From assembly GCA_946894095.1 (NCBI GenBank), contig OX335642.1, positions 4,289,021 to 4,353,020 on the forward strand: 64,000 nucleotides of DNA. Direction: 5' to 3'. The notes beneath the pieces were generated by a model. It had not been told where the DNA came from, did no database searches, and saw nothing but the letters and a program-made list of their open reading frames with translations. Numbering within the stretch: position 1 is the stretch's first letter; every line of letters starts with the position of its first letter. The position numbers and the translations under genes are program-made. Origin of the DNA: Incurvaria masculella (Eukaryota > Arthropoda > Insecta > Lepidoptera > Incurvariidae). Shown here piece by piece: positions 1 to 10,370 of this stretch.

Positions 1-977
1 TTTCACTGGAATCACCAGATGCTGGCTTAACATCGTTCACGTTTCGCTGGCCTATGTTTTTACCTGAAACATCGTTTCACATCATTTTGATTATATTTTG
101 AAAAACTTTAGAGGTTTTTTTTATAAATAACCAATAACCGGCTGTTGAGAGACCAAAGGTACTCAGAAAAGCTAAATCCACCTCACCGAGCGAAACCATG
201 CTCAGCGAGGCGTCATGCCAGCGAGTTTGCTTGGATTACGTTTAAAGATATGAGGTTATAGGTTTGAGGAAAGACATCCACCGGCAGACAATTCCAAATT
301 CTCGTGGTGCGGCAGAGAAATGAGTTTGAGAAACGGTTCGTTCTCAAAAGCCTAATGTCAAATATAAGGGGGTGCTCTCATTCTCTGCGGCGGGTACTCA
401 CTCCGGATATAGGTTGGATATTGATAGGAATAAGGGTTGCAAGTTCTGCAGAGCAACATCCATAATAGTACCTGTAGAACATACTAAGCGAACCTACAAC
501 AGGCGGTACTCAGGGACTCCAGACCAACGGTGTGTTGTGGGTCACCAAGACGGACCGCTCGGCGCTGCATTGAGTCCAAGGACGCCAGTAGGTACTGGGG
601 GTTACCTCCCCAAATGTGGCTACAGTAATCTATTACCGGCCTTATCCTTGATTTGTAAAGAAGTAGTTGTGCCGGTGAAAAGAACCTTCTGCAACGGTAT
701 AGGATCCCCAGTTTTTATTATGTAATTTTGGCCTTGGATTCAATAAAGCGCCGAAACAAGTTTTGTTTGCAATGCCGAAGGAAGAAGGGACTAGTACTCC
801 TGGCTCCTCCGGTAGCTTGTTCCAGTCTTGACAGAAAGTGTTTCCTCGGGTTGGAATTCAAGTTATCATGATTGAGTTTCAGAGAATGTCCACGAAGTCT
901 TGAATCAGGGTTCAGAGAATACATAGCTTTTATGTTTAGTACGTCATGTGTACGAATGTGTCGAAATTGTTACTCAC

Positions 978-1118
978 TCGCAGCCGGCTTCATCTCCGCC
1001 TTGCGCATCATGCGTGCCTTGAGGTCCCCTGCCGGCGGGTGGCGCTTGCTTCGCGGTAGGTCCTTGCGAGTGGCTGCCGCTCTCTGCTCGCCAGCTGGTA
1101 CATCGTCCAACTGCAGCC
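978..1118 (-). CDS. Left gene exon L12: charged linker
   Basis: Last left-gene exon visible before the window edge: 141 nt, entering and leaving in phase 1. The acceptor is CATAG and the donor GTGAGTAAC is strong. It encodes about 47 residues with LDDVPAGEQ near the start, followed by a basic stretch (RKDLPRSKRHPP) and KARMMRKAEMKP. It has no helical-module signature, so I read it as a linker after module 2. A decayed relative sits in an intron of the right gene at about 49.05-49.13 kb. The gene should continue left of base 1. Function unknown; the exon call rests on phase agreement with L11 and good splice sites. Confidence 0.6.
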
Positions 1119-1465
1119 CTATGTTCAAGTCAATAGAATGAGTCGTAAGGGTGTGATAGGAGCCGAATGCGTTCAGTTTGATAAGGACGTAAGCCTTTTC
1201 TCGCAAAATTTAATGTTCTGGTGGAACGTAATTCTTTCCTGGTGGCCTAATAAGTGTCTAGCCTGGCGATCTCCACGGCGGAGCCCCTAACCAATGGAAG
1301 GATCCAGGTAACAACCTAGGGCACCAGTAAGCATCTCTCACTCCACAAGTAGTTAGACATTTTGATTATTTTTTTACACAAATTCCATAAAACAATACAA
1401 ATGGCATTAGAACAACTTATTTGATGTTACCATTTGTAAATAATACATTTCCAACACAAACTCAC

Positions 1466-1620
1466 CCGGGCCGTGACCGCGCGCTCCTGCGTCGCTCGTA
1501 TCCAGCTCCCTGATGACGGCGCGCACGAACTCGGCGTCGTCGCGCGGCGGGAACTCCTCGCGGTACGCGGCGCGGATCTGCCCCTCGCTGTGCACCGGCG
1601 CGTTCCTTCGACTCAACAGC
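1466..1620 (-). CDS. Left gene exon L11: beta half of module 2
   Basis: 155 nt, phase 2 in and phase 1 out, acceptor CGTCGCAG, donor GTGAGT. It encodes about 51 residues with the beta pattern: IRAAYREEFPPRDDAEF then VRAVIRELD. It is very GC-rich against its AT-rich intron, as expected for constrained coding sequence. It corresponds to R4 in the right gene, where the same frame reads EYRKKYPKRTDSALVK. The end GARGHGP is specific to this copy. A 60-bp minisatellite lies just upstream of the acceptor. Confidence 0.85.
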
Positions 1621-1629
1621 CTGCGACGA

Positions 1630-1806
1630 CATTTAGAGTTAGGGCACGGACCGCCGAGTCATGAACTGGCGACACCTCGGATCAGAAAGGATTGCGAGTT
1701 GGGGTACGGACTACCGAGTCATGAGCTGGCGACACATCGGATCAGAAAGGATTGCGAGTTGGGGTACGGACCACCGAGTCGTGAACTGGCGATATTCGGA
1801 TTAAAA
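1630..1806. repeat. 60-bp minisatellite, about 2.8 copies
   Basis: Direct repeats of a 60-bp unit containing GGATCAGAAAGGATTGCGAG and GGCGACAC, with a few substitutions between copies. On the minus strand it lies immediately upstream of the L11 acceptor, where the branch point and polypyrimidine tract should be. Confidence 0.85.
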
Positions 1807-1877
1807 CGAAGATGTGCCATCTAGCTCGTTTACTATGAGACCCGCTGTGTCCAATTTTCTAAAACTACCAACGCAAC

Positions 1878-2305
1878 TTAAGGTGGCCCAACCCGGCAGG
1901 ACTAACTCATTCGCGGGCACGGTACAAAACCGTGCTGTTGCGCTCTGGGACCTTCTCTGTTTCAAAGAAAAAGACAGGCTCCGTGATGAGGCAGATGCAA
2001 CATGTCCATAAAAAAGACAATGTGTTAAATAAGCTATGTCTGATGACTAATCTTTTTAAGATGTTCTGACTTTATCATTGCGTAATCCACTTCAAAAGTT
2101 ATAGTATAAAACGCGCGAAAAATTCGAACTTTCGGACCTTATAACTTAGAAACCAAACACATATTTACAAGGCCAACGGTCATCAGACATCTAGTTCGAT
2201 CACATAAAGGTATTTTGAGCAAAATTTGGGATCTCTGACAAGAAAAATGGGCGTGATGTTCTTTTCCCGTTTCTATGGGGAGTTGAACGGGTTGGGCCAC
2301 CTTAA
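1878..2305. mobile_element. TTAA-flanked MITE, family GGTGGCCC, copy 1
   Basis: Bounded by TTAA on both sides, with inverted ends GGTGGCCCAACCCGG and its complement. Non-coding. It is shorter than copies 2 and 3 (an internal deletion) and shares its right TTAA with copy 2, so the two sit head to tail. TTAA targets are typical of piggyBac-type transposases; that link is inference from the target site. Confidence 0.8.
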
Positions 2306-2845
2306 GGTGGCCCAACCCGGCGGGCCTAACTCATTCGCGGGCACGGTACAAAACCGTGCTGTTGCGCTCTGGGACCTACTCTGTTTCAAAGAATAAGACA
2401 GGCTCCGTGATGAGGAAGATGCAACATGTCCACAAAAAAGACAATGTGTCATAGTGTATGATTTAGTAAGATTTACGAAAATATTAATTTAAAAACGACT
2501 TATAGCTAAAAGTAAACCACGACCGCTGTAGTAAAAAATCGAGCAAAAACCAAATAGATTATAAATCTTGATTAAATAAGCTATGTCTGATGACTAATCT
2601 TTTTAAGATGTTCTTACTTTATCATTGCGTAATCCACCTCCAAAGTTATAGTATAAAACGCGCGAAAAAATGCGAACTTTCGGACCTACAAACCAAGCAC
2701 AATTTTACAATGCCAATGGTCATCAGACATCTAGTTCGATCAAATAAAGCTATTTTGAGCAACATTTTGGATCTCTGACAAGAAATATGGGCGTAATCTT
2801 CTTTCCCCTTTTGTATGGGGAGATGAGCGGGATGGGCCACCTTAA
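2302..2845. mobile_element. TTAA-flanked MITE, family GGTGGCCC, copy 2
   Basis: Same inverted ends and TTAA flanks as copy 1, about 536 bp between the TTAA sites. A third full-length copy is at 55080-55622. The short ORFs inside are not conserved between copies. Confidence 0.82.
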
Positions 2846-3220
2846 ACGTACAGGCCACAAGCGACCATTGTCAAATACGCATTAGAAGGTATTTTACATG
2901 CAATTGTGCTGTGTGGGTTCCGGCAAGTAGTCCGAATGCATTGTTGTTTATTGTTTATTCATCATCCATAGGCAGTTCACTACACTTGGACTTGTCGGAT
3001 TTGTTGAACAAGAAAATCCACGGTAAAATTTTATCAAGATCCTCTTAGTCTTAGTTTACAAAAGTGTGTCATGACAGTGTAAAGGGGTAACATGTGATCT
3101 CTAGTGATCTGAGATTCACATGTGCATTTTAATGATGCGGAATCCATGTAAAACTGCAGGTGTGAGTCCTTACTTAATAGGTAGTAGAATTGAACCCGTC
3201 CGGATAACAATAAAAGTTAG
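2846..3220. other. Intronic sequence, nothing recognised
   Basis: AT-rich intron of the left gene between two MITE clusters. I see no ORF, RNA gene or clear repeat structure. Confidence 0.5.
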
Positions 3221-3699
3221 TTAAGGCGCTAGGACTAGCCAACTACTCGCGCCATACAAATGCACTTTTTAACAAATGTAATAATATGTAGTGAAACGCT
3301 TCAGCAAATCCAAATAGAACTCCAGACTGATAATGGATTGTTAATATTTTTTTATTCCATCATTTATTTAAATAATAATAAAAATAAAAAAGTTGATTTT
3401 TCTCATTAGAAATCTGAAAGTAATTCGATTTCTAGATATAAGCAAAAACAGCATATATGCATAAACAAAAAATTCCATTTGCTTTTAGATTTCTACATTT
3501 AGTCAAAAAAGTTCGGAAATGGACACCGTTTCCGCAATGTATTTTGTATAGAAAAAGGAAACATACATTAACGAAAATAATTCGATTCCTAGACAAGGAA
3601 TCATATATCGTAAGGATGACACTTATAATCGTCAGACTTAGTTAGTTAACTTGGGGTGCCTCGTCTAACTTTGCGATTTGGCTAGTACCAGGCCCTTAA
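3221..3699. mobile_element. TTAA-flanked MITE, family GGCGCTAGGACTAG, copy 1
   Basis: Flanked by TTAA, with imperfect inverted ends (GGCGCTAGGACTAGCC against GGGCCTGGTACTAGCC). About 471 bp, AT-rich, non-coding. The relative at 58652-60250 carries a Helitron inserted at the site matching 3537/3538, so this copy is a ready-made empty site. Confidence 0.82.
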
Positions 3700-4007
3700 A
3701 GTAAAAAATTATCTGTTTTCCATCCAGTATTATTTGGCCATGTTTAGCTTAAGGGAAGATCCTGGCATGGCCTTATTACTTCGGTAATGTCGAATGATGA
3801 ATAATAAGAGTGGGTATGGTACCCGCGTATTTGAGCCCGTGGTCTCCATCATAAAAAAAACCATAGTAATTAATCACTAAGCCTTGGATTTTTATGCTGT
3901 GTGGGTTCCGGCACGCTAAAATAATACAATTCGACCTATAGCGTTTCTTCCCGTGCATGAAGTAACAGTCAACTAAGGGATTCGTCGTTTGTGATTATTC
4001 CATGTTA

Positions 4008-4251
4008 AACTTTAGGTCCCCTTCTTTACTTAAGGATTAATCCTGCCCAGGTTGGTACCATCGCATCGAATGAAGGATGGTCGAAGCGGCATTGAAAATT
4101 GTCCCTGTTTTCCATCCAGTTAAATTTTAGCCATGCTCATAAAGGGAAGATCCTGGCATGGCACCTAATGCCTTCAGGAATGCGGTGTGTTGGGCTAGCA
4201 TCATGACTGCAGGTTTGGTACTAGCCACCCATGTTCAATTACATAAAAAAA
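4008..4251 (+). mobile_element. SINE body, 5'-truncated, ending at an exon donor
   Basis: Plus-oriented copy of the SINE body family seen at 13.9, 14.5, 49.8 and 57.6 kb. Shared blocks include GATCCTGGCATGGCACCTA and the end ACTAGCCACCCATG followed by an A-run at 4245-4251. The A-run stops three bases from the donor GT of exon L10, so intron positions from about +3 onward derive from the SINE tail. A more degraded piece of the same family lies at about 3708-3800. Confidence 0.75.
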
Positions 4252-4254
4252 TAC

Positions 4255-4432
4255 CTTCTGATTCGTTTGCGGATGTGAGTTTGCATATCCACAAGCAGCT
4301 TCCTCTGCAGCCGTCGGAGCTGCCCGCGTTCCTCTGCGGTGATCTGCCGCCCGTACACCGTTTCGCTGGCGACAGCTATGGTAACCGATGTGGTCATCTT
4401 GCGCACGGGCCCCGTCTCCAGGTAGGTGTCAC
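4255..4432 (-). CDS. Left gene exon L10: alpha half of module 2
   Basis: 178 nt, phase 1 in and phase 2 out; acceptor TCGAAG, donor GTATTT. About 59 residues containing ASETVYGRQITAEERGQL and LLVDMQTHIRKR. It matches right-gene exon R3 in length, both phases and sequence (GRQIT, DERE/EERG, LLVEMQ). Long amphipathic helices are likely from the spacing of Leu, Ile and charged residues. The donor region was remodelled by the adjoining SINE, which may weaken splicing. Confidence 0.88.
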
Positions 4433-5165
4433 CTTCGACAATTCAAATTTAAAAACTTGAATAATTGACGCTATTGTACGAGCGCGCCATGAATAAAGGC
4501 GTGGCGCTGCTGCAGCGTCGAGACGCGCGGTTTGGTCAAGAGATGGTGCTGCTTACATACACATAGTGTTTAAAGCAATTTATTGAAGTGAAATGACATT
4601 TTCTTTTGTGTTTCATTTGTGAATATTTTTAAATTCAGGAAAATTATTCACTTTTGGTATTTTCTGCTCTAATCTTCACCCTTGTTCCTAACCCTCCAGT
4701 TCTTTTAGTGAAACAGTTAAACAAGTGATAATGTTTGGAGTTTATTGTTTGAAGTGACGTATTGATGTTTCCTACAATTGTGTGCTTGTGAGTTTATTTT
4801 TTTATTGTTTGAGTTAAGGTACATTTTTAAATTCTTGTTAACTTTTGATGTTTCCATCCCCTACTACAAACATCAACACTCTAAAACTATGACAGAAAGC
4901 CATTTTTCGCTAATGAGGAACTAAAGCTAAGAACGCATGAGCCGCAAACCGCTCCAGTTAACGGCAGGACAGTTTTCGGTATGTAATCTTTCTGGCGAGA
5001 AAATCGCTTTGGCAGTCGCTTTAAAAACGGGCTGATTGAGGGTTTCCTGATTCCTGAGCACGGAATCCCAAGAATAGGCCTACTGGTCATAAGTCAAGAG
5101 ACTGTTGCATTATAAATACAGTGGGTGATTAGTAACTAATAAAGATAAACATGTGATGAGCTCAC
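4433..5165. other. Intron between L9 and L10
   Basis: About 730 bp, AT-rich, including a fairly long T-rich stretch at 4560-4860. No ORF or repeat structure that I recognise. Confidence 0.5.
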
Positions 5166-5332
5166 CTCTGATGGCAGCTTCTTCGAGCAGCTGCTTAATG
5201 ACTTCTTTCAAAAGTTCTGCATCCGTCTCCTGTGGGTAAGCGCGACGGTACAGAGCGACTAACGAGTATGTCGACACGATCTCGCTCGTGTCCGATGGCA
5301 TCAGATCATTCAGTCTATCTTTGAGCCACGAC
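5166..5332 (-). CDS. Left gene exon L9: beta half of module 1
   Basis: 167 nt, phase 2 in and phase 1 out; acceptor GATGCAG, donor GTGAGC. It encodes WLKDRLNDLMPSDTSEI, then TYSLVALYRRAYPQETD and LLKEVIKQLLEEAAI. This is the clearest beta half: it pairs with R2 of the right gene (same 167 nt, same phases, most residues conserved, including ALYRRAY and the acidic TDAEL). Predicted helical hairpin; no catalytic motif seen. Confidence 0.92.
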
Positions 5333-6197
5333 CTGCATCAGAGTTGCGTATAGGTTTAGCATATTGGTTTTGTAATAGCAGACTGCCAGAAAACTTCGAT
5401 TCTGAAAATCTTATAGTGGCAGAACGCTGCACTCGGACTATCTTATTTTATCATTAGCCAGTTCAACAATCACAGCGAAGAACTGGCAAGAAACTTGGCT
5501 GGAAATATTTTTTGCAATGTCCACGTAGTCTGCAACTGCTTTGCAGAAATACCAGCAGCGGGAGCAAAAACGAACTATACATCTATATCGATCGTAAAAA
5601 GTATTTCTTTCTCATATCGGCTTGCACGATAAGTGAAACAAAAATTCGTTTATCGATCGATCCAGCCGTATTCTTGCATTTGTGCTGAAGTTATTAGTTT
5701 GTGTCAATGAATTATGTTCATTACTTGTAAATATTTACTACAAATAATGATAGGATAAAAACACAGATAAAACCATCAAATTATATTCAACAAATAATAC
5801 CGTATGGCATATATATCAGTTTATTTGCAAAGACTATTCTGGCCATCTATGTTGCCAATTGGAGCATTGCAGGTCCCCACAAACAGTACCGGATCACGAG
5901 CACAACGAGGTGACCCAAACCAAAGTGTGACATGTATGTATGTATAATCGACCGTGAAGCAAGGACACATTAATTAAAGAAAGATCCCTGTAAAACGAAT
6001 CTAATAAAAAAAATCCTACTTTACGAATATACTGCAAGGCTGGACCCGAACCAGCAAAACATATCATTCGAGGGTATTGCGTCTTTGGGCCGGCCGGCAT
6101 AATTTTTGCAGGCCTTGAGAAAATCGAAAGCCCATGGGCGTCGTCAGGCACCTCTTAGCTGGAAGAAAAACTAGGTAATGCTAAACACAAGCCTCAC
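5333..6197. other. Intron between L8 and L9, with a decayed inverted-repeat element
   Basis: Mostly AT-rich. At about 5930-6100 there is a block related to the inverted-repeat element at 55.9-56.2 kb (shared CGACCGTGAAGCAAGGACA and GGACCCGAACCAGCAAAA). No gene. Confidence 0.5.
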
Positions 6198-6351
6198 CTG
6201 ACACGATGCTGCACTTCGTTGATGCTCAATTCATCTTTGTGCATTTGGTACTTCACTCTGTGTCGCACGAACACTTCGGATGCAATGACAGTAGACGCGT
6301 AGTCCACCCACATTTGAATTTTTACATCTTTTGAGACTTTCGTGGCATGAG
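6198..6351 (-). CDS. Left gene exon L8: alpha half of module 1
   Basis: 154 nt, phase 1 in and phase 2 out; acceptor CTTGCAG, donor GTGAGG. It encodes about 51 residues with MWVDYASTVIASEVFVR and HKDELSINEVQHRVR. The right-gene counterpart R1 is about 85 percent identical at base level across the core but one base shorter. This copy has the intact frame and is the reference for that comparison. Confidence 0.9.
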
Positions 6352-8320
6352 CTGCAAGATGTTTAAATTATTTAGATGACACAAGCTGAATTATCCACTA
6401 AGTTGCTCGTACCCTAGCACTCAACATACGCGGTCTCTTGTGTCAAAGACTGTGGGTTCAACCTCAGGTTATGTACCTTTTATCCGTGGCCGGTCCGGAT
6501 AATCTGTTGTGCACAGGCTTTTAAACACCAACTAAGACCAGATCGGCGAAGTGTTTCATAAGGCCCTGCACCCGCAACCGAAAAACAAGAACTAACATAA
6601 GAATTAATCGAGAATAGGCAAAGGCAGCACGCTGAGATTGTTCCTTTTAACATTCTATCATCTCTGCCTACCCTTGTATGGTTTGCATGTACATCATATT
6701 TGACATCTCATAAAACAGTTACAAAATGTCTATGACGATCATCATTTTTTATTTCATGTGACTCATTCATATGCAGACATCAGTTGACTGTTTTTAGATA
6801 CATAAAATCAAGTGAATGGAGAAAAACATGCAAAGTATTGTACGTAGTTGGTGTGTGAGCGACATCATCTTAGAAATGTCAAAACTGTCATTCCTCTTAA
6901 GTTTTATTTACGAGTTTACAAATTAAGGATGTACCTTCCTGAAAATTAGGTTTGGAGTAAAGAAAAGCTTGTGATTGAATGTAATCGAGCAGCAAAATTA
7001 AGTAATTTAAAAAACACTAAATTAGTAAACCAATTTATCATATTTATTTTGTTTGTAATGTATGGTAAATGACAGGCTTTAAAAGATCCTTTAGGTTAAG
7101 TCGCCTAGATGTCACCTGTCAAGATAAATAAGCCATATTGTTCCCCATTGGAACAATTGTTTTGAATGATTTTCTGAATGTGTTTGTATAGGCAGTCCTT
7201 AAGGTCGGCCCCCGTAAGCATCAGAAAAATTCGCCTCCCATACAAACGTAGTTTACTAATAATAATAAAACCACTGTTCGAACTTACTTGATATTTGGTA
7301 TCTAATATTAGGCTACAAATATCTGTGTCTGCATGTCTTTGTTTTTTCGGTAAATGTATTCTGGGTCAAACCTTAGAGAAAACAAAATTCGTATGAAGAT
7401 TTTCTTTTTGCTTTCATTTCATTCGGTTTGGATTTTTCAAAAAAACCAAAGCGTGCAGACACAGATATTTGTTACCTGATAGTAGATATTAAATATCAAT
7501 TTAATTGGAACAGCGGTTTCCAAATGATTAGTAAACTACGTTGGTATGGGGGACATAGCTTACGGGCCGTTCGTAACATGCTGCCAAAGCAGACACCACC
7601 GACCTGATGTTGGTGGAACTTCTCCGGGTTTCAAGTATAGATCCGGCCACAACTGCATTACCACCGCTGCCTTTTCTGAAAAAGAAGCCACCAAGCCGAG
7701 CATTCATTAATAATGTGTAATTCTATGATGAATTCAATACCGATTGTCTAATGGGAGCGTCCAGGTCTTGATGTGGTAGCTGACTGGATAGAGCCTTGAC
7801 ATCTATACTCCGTTCTATTTTCACTGGCAGACAGGAGTTTGAAACACATCACAGCTGCCATTTCTGGCTCTCGAGTACAGAAAGAGTAAACTATAACCTG
7901 TCAGGCTCAGCAGCCCTCCTCAGCATTCTATAATTAAGAATGCTGTCATTCCATCGTTTTGTCGGCACATCAAAGGAATGTACCCAAAATGTCTCCAAAT
8001 GTTAATCTTACAAAGTTATAAAATTTTCACATTAGCTGCACATAATGGTGGTTAACACGATTTCGATAGGACACGCCATGCAACCGTAAGTGTTAACCGC
8101 TATTATCTAAATACATTTTGAATAAGCCGAACACATAACCTTGTGCAAAAATGCAATGACATTTAGTTTGTATTTTGTAATAGGCTGGTAGTATGCCAGG
8201 TGAAATGAGCATGACAGCTGATTGAAGAGCAGCGATATGTACAATGGTTACATTGTTTCTATTTCTAATGTAGACTTTCATGTTTAACCACAGATTCGTC
8301 CATAATATAGTCATAGATAC
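6352..8320. other. Intron between L7 and L8
   Basis: About 2 kb. Apart from the inverted-repeat element at 7206-7568 I see only AT-rich unique-looking sequence with no supported coding frame. Confidence 0.5.
7206..7568. repeat. Inverted-repeat (MITE-like) element
   Basis: Outer ends are inverted copies (CCCGTAAGC ... GCTTACGGG; CAAACGTAGTTTACT ... AGTAAACTACGTTGG), as are inner blocks around ACAAATATCTGTGTCTGCA. Non-coding; probably a degenerate fold-back MITE. Confidence 0.7.
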
Positions 8321-8563
8321 CTGGCATCGTAAAGATTCCACTGTACGGGACATGTGTTTTTGTGTTACAATTTACAACTGCCACGTCAATCAGATGGCGG
8401 TTGCGGTCGGGGTCCGTTTTCTCGTGGTACATCCGAAGTATGACATTCACATCCTGGTTCTCTAAGAATTCCTTCTGAGGAAATCTCGCAAGCTCAGTGG
8501 CTATTACATCCTTAAGGAAAGGCCGCAAGCGCAATTCTTCTACGTTAGGTGAATTCGTATGTC
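8321..8563 (-). CDS. Left gene exon L7: beta-like half
   Basis: 243 nt if the donor is CAG/GTATCT, phase 1 at both ends; acceptor TTTACAG. About 80 residues: RLRPFLKDVIATELARF, then NVILRMYHEKTDPDRN and HLIDVAVV. This resembles the beta pattern but with ILRMYH instead of ALYR and a longer C-terminal part. Two other phase-1 donors are possible (after DVAVVN, or further 3' at a poor GTCTAC), so the 3' limit is less certain than the 5' limit. Confidence 0.7.
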
Positions 8564-8569
8564 CTGTAA

Positions 8570-8892
8570 ATTCGACTGATATTAAATTTGATTACTATCG
8601 ATTAAAAAGCAAAAAATATATATGTACACGGTGATCAGAACATCTGTCAAACACCCAAAGATACTGAATCGGTAGGCTAGATTTTTTTCAAAAAAGAAAT
8701 GATTTTATCTCCTATGATTACTTTAGTCTCAATTCGACTGATGTTAAATTTGATTACTATTGATTAAAAAGCAAGAAATATATACACGGTGATCAGGACA
8801 CCTGTCGAACACCTGAAGATACTGAATCGGTAGGCTAGATTTTTTTTTCAAAAATGAAATTATTTCATCTCCTATGATTACTTTAGTCGCAT
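8570..8892. repeat. 161-bp direct tandem repeat, two copies
   Basis: The block 8570-8730 is repeated at 8731-8892 with scattered substitutions; both copies hold TACTGAATCGGTAGGCTAGA and end CTCCTATGATTACTTTAGTC. It lies directly upstream (minus strand) of the L7 acceptor. Confidence 0.85.
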
Positions 8893-8947
8893 TGATTTAA
8901 AAAATACTGAAGAGATATGGTTGGATCATAAACAACTTTATAAAATA

Positions 8948-9065
8948 CTAGCGGAGGTACCCGGCGCCGGTCGGGCCAATTTATTTTGGACATTCTCCCG
9001 AGCGGAGCTTCAAAACTTTTTCAAACCGTACCGGATCACCCGCTGGACTAATCTGAAGATTGCAA
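8948..9065 (-). mobile_element. Helitron 3'-end fragment (minus)
   Basis: On the minus strand it ends in CTAG preceded by a GC-rich hairpin-type motif (CCGGCGCCGGGTACC with flanks). Related to the Helitron ends at 12965, 24926, 27740, 54978 and 60088. A truncated relic. Confidence 0.6.
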
Positions 9066-9149
9066 GTCAAATTTATTCATGTTCTTTGATAAAGGGAAAT
9101 TCTGGACGTTACTGCACCAATACCAATTATAAACAATACAAACAAATAC

Positions 9150-9356
9150 CTTTATCATCAATTTTCATAAGCTGATCTGCAATGATTGCCCCCACCCTTA
9201 CTTGCATTCTGCTTGCTTCCACATTGTCCTCAATGATTTTCTTTGAATTTGTTTCAACTTTTATGTGAGGATTAACAAATTTAGGGAGATCATTGAAATT
9301 TTTCTCTATAATGCGGCTGAATTTACTTTTCAATGTCCTCTGATTGGTCGCCAGAA
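9150..9356 (-). CDS. Left gene exon L6: alpha-like half
   Basis: 207 nt, phase 1 at both ends; acceptor TGTTTCAG, donor GTATTTG. About 69 residues: RTLKSKFSRIIEKNF, a Lys-rich middle, then ASRMQVRVGAIIADQLMK. The last part fits the alpha pattern (IIADQL in the place of VIASEV). It joins L5 and L7 in frame. Confidence 0.75.
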
Positions 9357-10102
9357 CTGAAACAGAATTGTGGAAATATACTCTCACGTTTCATTCAAAA
9401 GAGTTTCAACAAACTAAGAATTTAAGTGAACACTACTAAATCGCACCCACTATCTTCAGGGAACTGTCATCTTCCAAGAACTAGATCACTTGTTTCGCCT
9501 CTAAAAATAATCTTTCTTTCACTTGTATCTTTTCTCTTTTGCTTGTTTCAACTCCAAAAAGATTAGTGTCTGCTCCGAGAATTCGGGCACCTTATATATC
9601 GGAGGAGCTTCTTTCCGGAAACCTCCACCGCATTCTAGGTGCCCCGCATGCCACACCAGTCGACAACAATCTTCTTCGAGGTGTTGCATGAATGTTTTAG
9701 ATATGTTCTATTTTTATCGGGCTGCGAAAATGTTTATATAAAAACAATTCTGTGGAATCAGCACTTCATGCAAACCGTTACGTAGGGCCATCTGTTGATC
9801 AAGTTCATTCCGCACACATGCTTTCATGTTTTCATTGATGGTGTGGTGATGGCTCGTAACAATGTTATATTGAATTTTTTGTTAAAATACATTTCATAAA
9901 AACGTCTTTGCTATCATAAGCAGTTTGGCAGTTAAGTCCCGGGTACTTGGATATAACTCGGGAACTGGCAACATTGCGTGGACACAAACATATGGCTGGA
10001 AAAAAGGGACCCTTCTTTCGTTCCAATCGAATTTTAAATTAATGGCGCTTGCGTTTGTTTATGTAATGCAACTTTTTGACAGGCATTGTGAAAATTAACA
10101 CC
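9357..10102. other. Intronic sequence, nothing recognised
   Basis: AT-rich, including a region of stray short ORFs on the plus strand (about 9520-9740) without homology I recognise. Confidence 0.45.
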
Positions 10103-10370
10103 TGGATCTTGCACCACGACAATGCGCCGGCCCATTCCTCGTTCATTGTGCAAGAGTTATTAACGAAAAAGGGCATTCCAACGTTGCCGCACCCACCCTA
10201 TAGCCCCCTCTTTCTTATTCCCTAAGATGAAGTTGCCCCACAAGGGAACTCATCGTGGCGGCGTACAGGAGGTCAAGGAAGCTGTAAGCTTGAAGCTGTG
10301 AAGATTACCAAGGGAGGTTCCAATCGTAGGAGCAACATTGGAATCGTTGTGAAGGGTAAGAGGGAGACTA
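10103..10370 (+). pseudogene. mariner-type transposase relic
   Basis: The plus strand reads W-I-L-HHDNAPAHSS then FIVQELLTKKGIPTLP and HPPYSP, the well-known mariner region around a catalytic Asp (HHDNAPAH). The usual DLAPCD block after YSP is deleted and a stop follows within a few codons; a later stretch recalls the transposase C-terminus. It lacks the N-terminal DNA-binding part and lies antisense in a left-gene intron. Clearly dead. Confidence 0.78.

Noticed and set aside
372..725. 117-residue plus-strand ORF at the left edge
   Set aside because: No domain, no ATG start (TTG only) and surrounding sequence resembling a dispersed repeat; reported neither as gene nor as exon.
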